Source of the DNA: Kineococcus xinjiangensis
Lineage (GTDB): Bacteria; Actinomycetota; Actinomycetes; Actinomycetales; Kineococcaceae
Assembly (NCBI RefSeq): GCF_002934625.1
Contig: NZ_PTJD01000003.1
Location: 124,001-188,000, forward strand
Reading direction: 5' to 3'
Length of the DNA stretch: 64,000 nt
The notes under the pieces are model-generated. The model was not told where the DNA came from. It saw only the letters and a list, made by a program, of their open reading frames with translations, and made no database searches. The position numbers and the translations under genes are program-made. Within the stretch, counting starts at the first letter, position 1; each line of letters begins with the position of its first letter. Positions 47,719 to 56,562 of the stretch are shown piece by piece.

Positions 47719-47846
47719 GGATCTCCTCGACGGTGAGCGGGATCTGCAGGGAGTGCGGCCGAGACGCGCGGCGCGGGACCCGGTCCGGCCGGTGCCGGTG
47801 GGACAGCGGGGTGCCGACGAGCGCGACGGAGGGAGCGGCCCCGGTC

Positions 47847-47860
47847 GGGAACCGCTTTCC
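47847..47860. promoter_or_regulatory. LacI/GalR-type operator candidate
   Basis: GGGAACCGCTTTCC fits the AAnCGnTT core with flanking GG/CC typical of LacI-family sites. It lies just downstream of the expected transcription start of the SGNH esterase gene, a good place for repression; the LacI protein at 41972 is a candidate. Confidence 0.5.
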
Positions 47861-47875
47861 GCAAGGCTTTCCGGG

Positions 47876-47905
47876 AGTATTGGGTCGATCACCGAGAGGT
47901 GTCAA
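47876..47905 (-). promoter_or_regulatory. sigma-70-type promoter of the SGNH esterase gene
   Basis: On the minus strand TTGACA (47905-47900), an 18-nt spacer, and AATACT (47881-47876): the best consensus promoter seen in the window. Confidence 0.65.
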
Positions 47906-47949
47906 CACCACCGCGGGCTGCCCGCAGCCGCAGCCGCCGGCGCACGGGC

Positions 47950-48765
47950 TCAGCCGAGGCCCGCGAACACGTCGTCCAGCAGCCGCCCCGGGACCCGCCC
48001 CCGCCCGCTCTGCCGGAACCACTCCCGGCCCAGCAGCGCGGAGAAGACCGGCCGCGGCAGCCGCAGCAGCAGACGGATGCCGCGCAGCCCCGAGTCGGAC
48101 TCCGTCTGCGAGGCGTGCGCGGCCAGCGCCTCCCGCTTGGCGGCCAGGTGCGCGCGCACGTCCACCCGGTGCGTCAGGTCCTCCCGTGCGGTGAACGCCG
48201 TGTCCAGGCGCTGCGCCAGGACGTCGCTGTCCAGCCGCGGCACCAGCCGGGCCAGGCGCAGCCCGCGCCGCACCAGCGTCCGGTCCACCGTCGCCTCCAG
48301 CAGCAGCGGCGTCGCGGCGAGCTCCGCGGCCCGCGCGCCCACCCGGTGCACCTGGACGTGGTCGGGATGGCCGTAGCCGCCCGCCGGGTCGTAGGAGGTC
48401 AGGACGTGCGCCCCCTCCTCCCGCAGGACGGCCGCGAGCTGCCGGGCGACGTCCTCGACGGGCAGCTCGCTGAAGCCGGGCCCCGCGGCCCGGGCCGGGC
48501 TGCTGCCCCAGCCGGAGTCGGCATGGCCCAGGCGCACCACCCGCGCGCAGCCCAGCGCCGCCGCCGCCTGGTCCAGCTCCGCGGCCCGCGCCGCCCCCAG
48601 GTCCCCCGTGCGCTCGGCCGCCGCCAGCCCCGCCTCCCCGTCCGTCGCCGTCACCAGCACGACCCGGTGCCCCTCCGCAGCCGCCCGCGCCAGCGTCCCG
48701 CCCGTCAGCAGGGCCTCGTCGTCGGGATGGGCGTGGAAGGACACGAGGGTGAAGGGCACCCGCAC
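47950..48765 (-). CDS. PIG-L (LmbE/MshB-like) deacetylase
   Basis: A 271-residue Zn-dependent N-acetylglucosamine-type deacetylase. The zinc site is formed by HAHPDDEALLTGG near the N-terminus (His, Asp, Asp) and by YGHPDHVQVHRVG further on (His). Members act on GlcNAc-linked small molecules, for instance in mycothiol synthesis, or on glycolipids. The C-terminus has DSGLRGIRLLLRLPR, not seen in MshB. GTG at 48765 or 48759 is the start. It is divergent from a flippase-like and a glycosyltransferase gene, and the three may decorate one glycoconjugate. Confidence 0.9.
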   Translation of the reverse strand: MRVPFTLVSFHAHPDDEALLTGGTLARAAAEGHRVVLVTATDGEAGLAAAERTGDLGAARAAELDQAAAALGCARVVRLGHADSGWGSSPARAAGPGFSELPVEDVARQLAAVLREEGAHVLTSYDPAGGYGHPDHVQVHRVGARAAELAATPLLLEATVDRTLVRRGLRLARLVPRLDSDVLAQRLDTAFTAREDLTHRVDVRAHLAAKREALAAHASQTESDSGLRGIRLLLRLPRPVFSALLGREWFRQSGRGRVPGRLLDDVFAGLG

Positions 48766-48970
48766 AGGGTGGCAGCAGCGCATCCGCCGTCGGTCGGACC
48801 ACCCCATCGAGGCGTCCTCCCTCCGGGTCGGCCACGCACTCCGTCCGGTTCCTTCACGCGCGTCTGGATCGCGCGTGCCGCGCTACCTCGTACCGTGGAC
48901 GCCGGCGGCACCCCCGCCACCCGCGAGCCCGTCACCCGCGACGGGCTGCGCACCGAGAGCAGGAGCCGCC

Positions 48971-50119
48971 TTGATCGACGACCCCGCAGGGCCCCTCGCG
49001 GTGCAGGACCCGCCGTCCGCGCTCCGTTGGGACCCCGAGCTGGACGGCCCGGCCGCGCGTCCGACGCCCGACGCCGGACGGTCCCGCGGGCTGCGCGGGC
49101 TCCTGCTGTCGGCGGCGGCGCTCACCGTCGCGGTGGTCCTCGTCGCGCTGGTGCCGCGCGCCACCGGCACCAGCTGGGCGGCCGTGGCCGGAGTCGTCTC
49201 CGGCGTCCACCCCCTCGTGGTGCCGGGCCTCGTCCTCCTCTGGGCCGCGGGCCTCTGGTGCTACTCGCGCGTGCTCACCGCCTCCCTGCCCGGCCTCACC
49301 CGCCGGCGTGCGCTGCTGCTCAACCTCAGTGGCAGCGCCGTCGCCAACGTCCTGCCGCTCGGCGGGGCGGCCGGTGTCGCGCTGAATGCCGCGATGACCA
49401 CCTCGTGGGGCCACAGCCGCCGCGCGACCGCCTCGTTCACCGTCGTGAGCAACGTGGTCGACGTGGTGAGCAAGGTCCTCGTGGCCGGCGCCGTCCTGGC
49501 CGTCGCGCTGCTCGGGATGCGTGCCACCGGCGACGCGCCACTGCCCGGGCTCCGGGCGCTCCTCGTCACCTGCGGTGTCGCGACGCTGCTGGTGAGCGTG
49601 CTCGTCGCGAGCCACCGGGCGTCCGTCGCCCTCGGCCGTGCGCTGCAGGCCACTGCGGGCGCGTCCCTGCGGCTGTGGTCGCGGCTGCGGCGCATCCCCG
49701 CGCCGCGGCCGACGGCCGTGGACCTGCCCGCCTTCCGGCGCGAGACCCTCGGCACCCTGCGCCACGGGTGGCGCGACTTCACGGCCGGCTCCCTCGGCTA
49801 CCTGCTGCTGCAGGCGCTGCTGCTGGCCGCCTGCCTCGCCGCCGTGGGCGTGGGCGCCGCCTGGGCGGTGGTGCTGACCGCCTTCGCCGTCGACCGCCTC
49901 GCCACCATGCTGCCGATCACGCCCAGCGGCACCGGCTTCGCGGAGGCGGGCAGCGCCGCGGTCCTCGTCGCCGGGGGAGTCCCGGCCTCCGCCGCCGTGG
50001 CCGGGATCGTCCTCTACCGCGTCCTCGTCGTGCTCCTGGAGATCCCGGTGGGGGGTCTCGCGCTCGCCGGCTGGCTGCTGGCGCGGCGCTCGCGCGTGCG
50101 CGCCGCGAAGGGCGCGTGA
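48971..50119 (+). CDS. flippase-like membrane protein (LPG synthase TM / UPF0104 type)
   Basis: A 382-residue protein with about eight membrane helices. After a Pro/Asp-rich cytoplasmic N-terminus come helices starting LRGLLLSAAALTVAVVLVAL; the family signatures are LNLSGSAVANVLPLGGAAG and, late in the protein, MLPITPSGTGFAEAGSAAVL. TTG at 48971 is chosen for an AGGAG site 5 nt upstream. A TACCGT -10 box lies at 48891-48896. The glycosyltransferase gene follows after 1 nt, so a shared pathway is likely: flipping or supporting a lipid-linked sugar. Confidence 0.88.
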   Translation: MIDDPAGPLAVQDPPSALRWDPELDGPAARPTPDAGRSRGLRGLLLSAAALTVAVVLVALVPRATGTSWAAVAGVVSGVHPLVVPGLVLLWAAGLWCYSRVLTASLPGLTRRRALLLNLSGSAVANVLPLGGAAGVALNAAMTTSWGHSRRATASFTVVSNVVDVVSKVLVAGAVLAVALLGMRATGDAPLPGLRALLVTCGVATLLVSVLVASHRASVALGRALQATAGASLRLWSRLRRIPAPRPTAVDLPAFRRETLGTLRHGWRDFTAGSLGYLLLQALLLAACLAAVGVGAAWAVVLTAFAVDRLATMLPITPSGTGFAEAGSAAVLVAGGVPASAAVAGIVLYRVLVVLLEIPVGGLALAGWLLARRSRVRAAKGA

Positions 50120-50120
50120 C

Positions 50121-51320
50121 GTGCGCGTCCTCCACGTCAGCGACTGCTACCTGCCCCGGCTGGGGGGCATCGAGACGCACGTGCACGACCTCACCGCCGT
50201 CCAGCGCGCCGCCGGCCTCGACGTGCGCGTCCTCACCGCGACCCCCGCGGCGCAGCCCGGCACCGAGGACGGCACCGAGGTGGGCGTCGTGCGGCTGGCC
50301 CCGCGCGACCTGCTGGACCCGCGCCGCCCCGGTGCCCTCCTGCGCTCCGCCCTCGAGGCGGCGGAGGCCGACGTCGTGCACGTGCACTCCTCCGTCGTCT
50401 CCCCCCTGGCGTGGGCGGCGGCGCGGCAGGCCCGGGGGCTGGGGTTGCCCGTCGTGGCGACGCTGCACTCGATGGTGCGCGACGGGGCAGCGACCACCGG
50501 CATGCGCCGGGCGCTGGGGCCAGCCGTCGTCGAGGGGATCCGCTGGACCGCCGTCAGCAGGGTGGCGGCCCGGCCCCTCCAGGAGGCCCTCGGGCAGCCG
50601 GTGAGCGTCCTGCACAACGGCATCCAGCCCGCGCTGTGGCGCCCCGGTCCCCACCCACGCCCACCCGGTGCGGGCCGCGAGGTCGTCACCCTCGTCAGCG
50701 CCCTGCGCTTCGCGCGCCGCAAGCGCCCCCACGCCCTGCTGCGGTTGCTGGCGGCGGTGCGCCGCGACGTCGGGCCGCACGTCGAGCTGCGTGCCGTGCT
50801 CATGGGCGACGGCCCGATGTGGGCGGCGGCCCGACGCCGCGTGCGCGCCCTCGGCATGGCCGGCTGGGTGGAGATGCCCGGCCGCTGCACCCGCGAGGAG
50901 GTGCGGCACGTCCTCGCCCGCGGGGACGTCTACCTGGCTCCAGCCCGCCTGGAGTCCTTCGGCCTGGCCGCGCTGGAGGCCCGCTGCGCGGGGCTGGCGG
51001 TCGTGGCCTTCGCCGGCAGCGGCGTCGAGGAGTTCGTCCGCCCGGGGGTGGAGGGCTTCCTGGCGCGCGACGACGACGACATGGCGGCGGTGGTCTCGCG
51101 GATCGCCGCCCAGCCGGAGGTGCTGGCGGCCGTGCGCGCCCACAACCTCGGCACCGAGCCGGCCATGACGTGGCCGCAGGTGCTGCGGGCCGGGCTGGCG
51201 CAGTACACGGCGGCCGGGGCGCCACCCGTCGTGCCGTGGCCGCGACGCGTGATCGACCTGCCGGCGGGCCCCGTCCACCAGCCCGGCGTGCTCGCCGGGC
51301 GATCCGCCGGGGGGCGCTGA
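50121..51320 (+). CDS. glycosyltransferase family 4
   Basis: A 399-residue GT-B fold enzyme. The N-terminal domain opens VLHVSDCYLPRLGGIETHV, the typical GT4 Gly-rich acceptor loop, followed by VVHVHSSVVSPLAW. The C-terminal donor domain has FARRKRPHALLRLL and the EX7E-like ARLESFGLAALEARCAG that binds the nucleotide-sugar. It directly follows the flippase-like gene. With the divergent PIG-L deacetylase this looks like a small glycolipid or glycosylated-metabolite group; acceptor and product unknown. ATG is preceded by the flippase stop within 1 nt. Confidence 0.93.
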   Translation: MRVLHVSDCYLPRLGGIETHVHDLTAVQRAAGLDVRVLTATPAAQPGTEDGTEVGVVRLAPRDLLDPRRPGALLRSALEAAEADVVHVHSSVVSPLAWAAARQARGLGLPVVATLHSMVRDGAATTGMRRALGPAVVEGIRWTAVSRVAARPLQEALGQPVSVLHNGIQPALWRPGPHPRPPGAGREVVTLVSALRFARRKRPHALLRLLAAVRRDVGPHVELRAVLMGDGPMWAAARRRVRALGMAGWVEMPGRCTREEVRHVLARGDVYLAPARLESFGLAALEARCAGLAVVAFAGSGVEEFVRPGVEGFLARDDDDMAAVVSRIAAQPEVLAAVRAHNLGTEPAMTWPQVLRAGLAQYTAAGAPPVVPWPRRVIDLPAGPVHQPGVLAGRSAGGR

Positions 51321-51384
51321 CCGGGACCCGGCGGGCGTCGGTCGCGAGCCCGCCCGAGGCCGCCCGAGGCCGTGGGCCGTCTGC

Positions 51385-54300
51385 TCAGCCCAGGCCGTGG
51401 GCCTCCTTGTACCGGCGCACCACCTCGCCGGCGACGCGCCCGCTGGCCGAGACCTCGATGCCCTGCTGCCGCGCCCAGGTCCGGACGAGCTGGGCCTCCA
51501 CGCCGGCCCCGCCGGACTCCCGGCGCGGGGCCGGGGGAGTGGCGCCGTCCCGCGACAGCCGGCCCGGGCCGGGCAGGGAGGTGACGGCCACGCCCTCGCC
51601 GAGCGCCAGGGCGGCGTCCGCGACGTGCAGGTGGTGCGTCAGCAGGACCACCTGCAGGTCCTCCCCGAGGCTGCGCAGCACCCGCAGCGCGGCGGCGACG
51701 CGGTGCTCGTCGAACGTCATGAGCACGTCGTCGAGCACCACGGGCAGCCCGGCGGCACCGGCGGCGCGCCAGCCGCGGTGCTGCTGCGCGATCGCCGCCA
51801 GCCGCAGTGCGAGGAACACCTGGTCCGCCGTCCCCTCCGACAGGCCCTGGCCCGCCACGGCCTCCAGCCCGTCCCCGCGGTGCACCAGCAGCTGCCGCTG
51901 CCCGCCGTCGTCGCCGGCGGACAGCCCCGTCCAGCGCCCGTCGGTCAGCGCCGTGAGCAGCTTCCCGGCCTCCTCCAGCAGGGGGTTGGCGCGGCGGGCG
52001 GCGAACTCCTCCAGCTGCTCGCGCAGCAGGCGCCGCTGCAGGTCGACCACCACGTAGCGCTCGGTGGCCTCCGCGAGGGCCGCCAGGGCCTCCGCGGCGC
52101 GCGCCGCCAGCACGTTGGCGTCGCCGGCGCCCTCCAGCCGGGCGACCTCCGCCCGCGCGGAGCCGAGCTCCTGCTGGGCGGCGGTGTAGGCCTCCTCGGC
52201 CTCCTCCCTGGCTGCCCCGAGCTGCTCGGCGTCGGTGCGCACGTCCACGTCGTCGCGCTCCCGCAGCCGGTGCAGCAGGCCCTCCACGTCGGGGTGGTCC
52301 TCGGCGAGGCGGGTCAGCAGCGCCGACTCGGCCTCCTGCAGCCGCTGCGCCTGCTCCCCGCGCTCCGCCGCTCCCGCGAGCGCCGCGGTGCCGTCGAGCT
52401 CGACGGCCGCCGGCCCGGCGCCCTCCCGCAGTGACCGGGCCGCGCCGAGCAGGCCGGTGAGGTCGGCGTCGGCCGCCGCGAGGGCCGCAGCGGCCGCCGC
52501 CTGGTCCTGCGCCCTGGCCGCCAGTCGCTCGTCGAGGTCCGCCGCCACCCGTGCATCGGCGCGGCTGTCGGAGAGCCGGTGGCTCAGCTCCGCCACCACC
52601 GCGCGGGCACGGGCCCCGGCGGGAGCGCCGGCTCCGGCGTCCGCCCGGGTGTCCGTGCCGGTGTCGAAGCCGGTGTCCGTGTCGGCCCCGGTGCCGGTGG
52701 ACAGCCGGGCGGCCAGCTCGCCGACCTGCTCCTCGAAGCGCGCGACGCGCTCGGCGAGGCGGCGGCTGAGGTCCCGCTGCTGCCCGGCGCGCGCCGTCGC
52801 GGCGGCCGCCGCCTCCAGGACGCGCAGGCGCTGCGCCCAGCCGGGCGGGCGCACTGCCGGCGGCAGCCCGGCGGCGGCCGCCGCCCGCTCCCACGCGCTC
52901 TCCGCGCCGGCCAGTTCCTCCGCCGCAGCGCGCCAGCGTTCCTCGGCCCGCCGCCGCGCGAAGCCGCGTTCGCGCGCCAGCGCCCGCTGCTCCCGCGCCT
53001 CGTCGGCGGTGGCGAGCACGCGCTGCGCACGGACGAGCGCGGTGTCGAGGTCGGGTGCGCTGCCCGCGCCCTCCGGGTGTCCGTCGGGGGAGTCCCCGCA
53101 GGAGCGGAGCACGGCCAGCAGCTGCAGGCGCTGGGCGTCCACGTCGCCGCGCAGCGCCGAGGCCCGCTGCTCCGCGGCCGTCGCCGCAGCGGCCGCCTCG
53201 CGTGCCTCGCCGAGGGCGCGCAGGACGTCGGGGACCTCCTCGTCGGCGGGCAGTGAGAGGCCCGCACCGGCCCAGCGCCGCGCCCAGGCGGCCTCCAGGC
53301 CGGAGCACTCCGCCTCGGCCCGCTCCTGCGCCGCGCCCGCCTCCGCCGCCTCCGCCCGCGCCGCGGCCAGCCGGCGCCGGCACAGCTCGTGCCGCGCAGC
53401 CGCGTCCGCGTCGGCGAGCAGTGCGTCCGTCACCGAGTCCAGGTGCGCCAGCGCGCGACCCAGCGCCTCGGCCTCCTCCGCCATGACGATGCCGTGCGAG
53501 GCCAGCGGCCCCCAGGCCGCGTCACGGGCCTGGCGGGCCGCGCGCAGGTCCTCGTACGTGGGGGCGCTGCCGCGGTCGGAGGCGGCCAGCGCCGTCGTGG
53601 CGTCCTCGACCTCGACCGCGCAGCGCCGGGCCTCGGCTGCGGCGTCCTCCGCACGGCGGCGGGCGGCCGCCAGCAGCGCGTGCTCGCGCCGCACCTCCCC
53701 GGCGTCGAGGCCGGGCACCGCGGCCGCCGGGTCGAGGGCACCCGCCGTGGCGGCGGCCCGCCGGGCGAGGGCCGCCTGCGCGTCGCGCTCGGTCAGCGCC
53801 GCGCGCCACTGCGCGGCGGCGGACCCCTCCCTGGTCAGGGTGGAGACGAGGTCGCCGAGCGCCACGACGGCGGCCTCGTCGGGGCCGGTCCCCGCGGCGG
53901 CCTCCTCGTGCTCGGCGGCCCGGGCCTGCGCGAGCGCCTCGGCGAGGTGGTCGGCCCGGCCGGCGAGCTCGGTGCAGCGCTGCCCGAGGGCGGTGAGGTC
54001 CGCGGCGACGTCCGCCGGCACCTCCACCCGCGCCAGGAGGGCCGCCAGCGGGGCGTCGCCGTCGACCCCGAGCTCCCGCAGCCGCTGCCGGGCCTGCGCC
54101 TCCGCCGCGTCCGCCTCCGCTGCGGCCGCCGCTGCCTGCTCCTCCTCCAGCGCCCGGGCCTCGGCGGCGTCGCGCAGCTCCTCGACCTCCGCCGCGGCGG
54201 CGAGCAGGGGCTCGTCGACCGAGCACCGCGCCCGCTGCGCGCGCAGCCGCTCCGCCTCCTCCGCCAGCTCCGCCAGCTCCGCCTGCGCCTGCTGCCGACG

Positions 54301-55170
54301 GGCGGTGGCGTCGGCGTGGGCGAGCAGGTCGGGCCCGAGGAGCAGCGGCCCTTCGGCGAGCAGCCTGGCGCGGGTGTCCCGCAACCGCAGGACCTCCCGG
54401 ACGCGGGGGAGGTCCCGGGCCTCCGCGGCCGCCGCCCCGGCGCTCCTGCGGGCCGCGCGCACCGCGGCGTCGGCGTGCGCCGCGGCCGTCGCCGCGGCCG
54501 TGGAACGCTCGCGGGCCTGCGCCACGAGGCCGGCGCGCGTCTCCGCCGCCGCCAGGTCCGCCCGCGCCTGCGCCAGCGCCGCCGCACGCTCGCGGACCAC
54601 CACCCTCGTGCCGCGGGGCTTCCACAGCCGCTCGGCCTCCGCCTCCAGCGCGGCCAGCACCTCGCGCAGACCGCTGCCGTGGTGGGCGGTGAAGACCAGC
54701 GCCGCGAGGTCCCCGCCCCCGGTGAGCACCGCCCGCCCGCCCTCGCGCAGCTGCTCGTGGGACAGGCCGAGGCGCTGCTCCCACCCGGCCCGGTCCGTCG
54801 CGCCGCCCCACGGCGGGTCCAGCGGCCCGGCGTCCGGCCCGGCGTCGGCCCGGTGCAGGCCGCGCGCGGTCCGCGCCACCTCCAGCTCGCCGCCGGGCCC
54901 GCACCAGCGGGCGGACAGGCGCAGCGCCTGCCGGGCGTGCTCGAAGGCGTAGCGCGGGCGCGCCTCGATGCCCCACAGCAGGTCCCCGACGGCCGCCAGC
55001 AGGGTCGACTTGCCGGCCTCGTTGGGGCCGGCGACCACCGTGACGCGTGCCGGCAGCTCCACGGCTGCGCCGGTGAAGGCGCCGTAGCGCTCCAGCCGGA
55101 CCTCGGCCAGGTGCCCGGGGGCGGCCGCGGCGGAGCCGGCGGCGGGCCGGGTGCTCTCGGGGACGCTCAC
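51385..55170 (-). CDS. YhaN-type SMC-like ATPase with C-terminal Lsr2 DNA-binding domain
   Basis: A 1261-residue Rad50/SbcC-like ATPase. Walker A is GPNEAGKST (residues 48-56) after RLERYGAFTG; the AAA27 YhaN-type N-terminal block continues with LRLSARW. About 900 residues of Ala/Glu/Arg-rich coiled coil follow. No CxxC zinc hook is seen in its middle. The C-terminal ATPase half has signature GLSEGTADQVFLALRLAA and Walker B VVLDDVLMTFD, then VVLLTHH. The last about 45 residues (LVRTWARQQGIEVSASGRV and following) match the Lsr2 C-terminal DNA-binding domain, which reads AT-rich minor groove; its RGR tip is SGR here. GTG at 55170 overlaps the stop of the nuclease gene (GTGA). I infer a nuclease-ATPase complex that senses DNA type. 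Confidence 0.9.
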   Translation of the reverse strand: MSVPESTRPAAGSAAAAPGHLAEVRLERYGAFTGAAVELPARVTVVAGPNEAGKSTLLAAVGDLLWGIEARPRYAFEHARQALRLSARWCGPGGELEVARTARGLHRADAGPDAGPLDPPWGGATDRAGWEQRLGLSHEQLREGGRAVLTGGGDLAALVFTAHHGSGLREVLAALEAEAERLWKPRGTRVVVRERAAALAQARADLAAAETRAGLVAQARERSTAAATAAAHADAAVRAARRSAGAAAAEARDLPRVREVLRLRDTRARLLAEGPLLLGPDLLAHADATARRQQAQAELAELAEEAERLRAQRARCSVDEPLLAAAAEVEELRDAAEARALEEEQAAAAAAEADAAEAQARQRLRELGVDGDAPLAALLARVEVPADVAADLTALGQRCTELAGRADHLAEALAQARAAEHEEAAAGTGPDEAAVVALGDLVSTLTREGSAAAQWRAALTERDAQAALARRAAATAGALDPAAAVPGLDAGEVRREHALLAAARRRAEDAAAEARRCAVEVEDATTALAASDRGSAPTYEDLRAARQARDAAWGPLASHGIVMAEEAEALGRALAHLDSVTDALLADADAAARHELCRRRLAAARAEAAEAGAAQERAEAECSGLEAAWARRWAGAGLSLPADEEVPDVLRALGEAREAAAAATAAEQRASALRGDVDAQRLQLLAVLRSCGDSPDGHPEGAGSAPDLDTALVRAQRVLATADEAREQRALARERGFARRRAEERWRAAAEELAGAESAWERAAAAAGLPPAVRPPGWAQRLRVLEAAAAATARAGQQRDLSRRLAERVARFEEQVGELAARLSTGTGADTDTGFDTGTDTRADAGAGAPAGARARAVVAELSHRLSDSRADARVAADLDERLAARAQDQAAAAAALAAADADLTGLLGAARSLREGAGPAAVELDGTAALAGAAERGEQAQRLQEAESALLTRLAEDHPDVEGLLHRLRERDDVDVRTDAEQLGAAREEAEEAYTAAQQELGSARAEVARLEGAGDANVLAARAAEALAALAEATERYVVVDLQRRLLREQLEEFAARRANPLLEEAGKLLTALTDGRWTGLSAGDDGGQRQLLVHRGDGLEAVAGQGLSEGTADQVFLALRLAAIAQQHRGWRAAGAAGLPVVLDDVLMTFDEHRVAAALRVLRSLGEDLQVVLLTHHLHVADAALALGEGVAVTSLPGPGRLSRDGATPPAPRRESGGAGVEAQLVRTWARQQGIEVSASGRVAGEVVRRYKEAHGLG

Positions 55171-56459
55171 CGCAGGCCCCCCAGCCGCGCCTCGAGCTCC
55201 GCGGCGGCCTCCTGCGCGAGGGCGGCCAGCGTGCGGGGGTCCTTCAGGTCCAGCAGCTCGCCCTCGGCGAGGTCCAGGCCGACCTCGGTGCGCAGCTGCC
55301 GCAGCGGCTTGGTCAGCTCGCCCGGCTGCGCCACCTGGGCCGCCGCCGCCCGGCGCACGGCCGCCAGCAGGTCGGCGTCCACCGGCTGCAGCGCGGCCGG
55401 GGCGGCGGCGCGCGAGCGGGCCCGCTCGCAGGTGACGCCGGTGAGCGCCGCCACCTGCCCGACCTCCTCGCGCAGGCGCTCGGCGTCCGCCAGCCGGGCC
55501 GCGGCGGGCGTGGTGCCCACCAGCGTGGCCCGCACGACGAGCGGCCTGTCCCCGGCCTGCGCGCGGGCGGTGGTGAACTCCGCCTGCACCCGCTCCAGCA
55601 CCTCCGGGTAGTCCTGCGCGCCCGACACGTCCACCTCCAGCGCCTCCCAGCGGGCCACGTCGAGGGCGTGGAAGCTCGCGCGCGCCTCGGCGCCGGGCTC
55701 CAGGTCCACCACGTAGGCGCCCTTGGGTCCGGTCTCGCGGGGGTGGCGGCCCTGCAGGTTGCCGGAGTAGGCGACGGTGTGCTCACCGGAGAGCAGCACC
55801 TGCCGCACGTGGATGTGCCCCAGGGCCGTGTACTCGTAGCCGAGCGCGCGCAGGTCGGCGACGCTGCAGGGGGCGTAGCGGGCGTGCTCGCCCGCGCTGC
55901 CGTCGACGGCGGCGTGCAGGACGCCCACGTTGACGAGGCCGCTGACGCGCTCGGGGTAGTCGGCGGCGAGGTTGTCGCTGACGGCCTTGGTCCGGTAGCC
56001 CTGCCCGTGCACGGCGAGGCCGAGGTCGTCGAGGACCAGAGTCTCGGCGGCGCCCACGTCGAACAGGTGCACGTTGGGCGGCAGCGTGAGGGAGTGGGTG
56101 ATCTGGCTCTCCGCGTCGTGGTTGCCGGAGGCGAGGAAGACGCGGATCCCCGAGTCGGCGAGGCGGCGCATCTGCTCGGTGAAGAAGCGGCCCGTGGCGT
56201 AGTCGTGCCACGTCCCGTCGTAGAGGTCGCCCGCGATGACGAGGACGTCGGCGCCCTGCTCCTCGCAGAGCGCGACGAGGTTGGCCAGCGCCCCGCGGCT
56301 GGCCTGACGCAGGGTCCGGGCGAGGTCGTCGTCGCCGAGCCGGGCCAGGCCCCGCAGCGGGGAGTCGAGGTGGATGTCCGCCGCGTGCACGATGCGCACG
56401 GCCGAGGGCGGGCGCGCGGGCGCCGGGGCGGGCGCGGCGTCGCGGTGGTCGGCGGGCAT
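55167..56459 (-). CDS. YhaO/SbcD/Mre11-like metallophosphoesterase nuclease
   Basis: A 430-residue partner of the ATPase. Phosphoesterase motifs: I VHAADIHLDSPL (Asp28, His30), II VIAGDLYDG, III ASGNHDAESQ, and the late HAAVDG and ALGHIHV histidines, so the two-metal site is complete. The region from about 270 to 430 forms the capping and C-terminal part specific to the YhaO group (PVDADLLAAVRRAAAAQ, LLDLKDPRTLAALA). A disordered Ala/Pro N-terminus of 20 residues precedes the fold. ATG at 56459; the stop overlaps the ATPase start. Function by family: DNA-end or hairpin nuclease in repair or defence. Confidence 0.92.
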   Translation of the reverse strand: MPADHRDAAPAPAPARPPSAVRIVHAADIHLDSPLRGLARLGDDDLARTLRQASRGALANLVALCEEQGADVLVIAGDLYDGTWHDYATGRFFTEQMRRLADSGIRVFLASGNHDAESQITHSLTLPPNVHLFDVGAAETLVLDDLGLAVHGQGYRTKAVSDNLAADYPERVSGLVNVGVLHAAVDGSAGEHARYAPCSVADLRALGYEYTALGHIHVRQVLLSGEHTVAYSGNLQGRHPRETGPKGAYVVDLEPGAEARASFHALDVARWEALEVDVSGAQDYPEVLERVQAEFTTARAQAGDRPLVVRATLVGTTPAAARLADAERLREEVGQVAALTGVTCERARSRAAAPAALQPVDADLLAAVRRAAAAQVAQPGELTKPLRQLRTEVGLDLAEGELLDLKDPRTLAALAQEAAAELEARLGGLR

Positions 56460-56549
56460 GGCCCGAACGCTAGGCGATCCCGCGGACACCGGGCCGCAGC
56501 CGCGGCGACCGGTGCCTGCGGGGGCTCCCGGAGGCGAGGCCGCTGCGCC

Positions 56550-56555
56550 TAGCAT
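56550..56555 (+). promoter_or_regulatory. -10 box of the gene at 56563
   Basis: TAGCAT followed by 7 nt and GTG at 56563, without a ribosome binding site. Confidence 0.45.
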
Positions 56556-56562
56556 CGGGCCC

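Noticed and set aside
51385-55170. Classical SbcC or RecN identity for the large ATPase
   Set aside because: No CxxC zinc hook is visible and the signature GLSEGT with LDDVLMTFD fits YhaN better.
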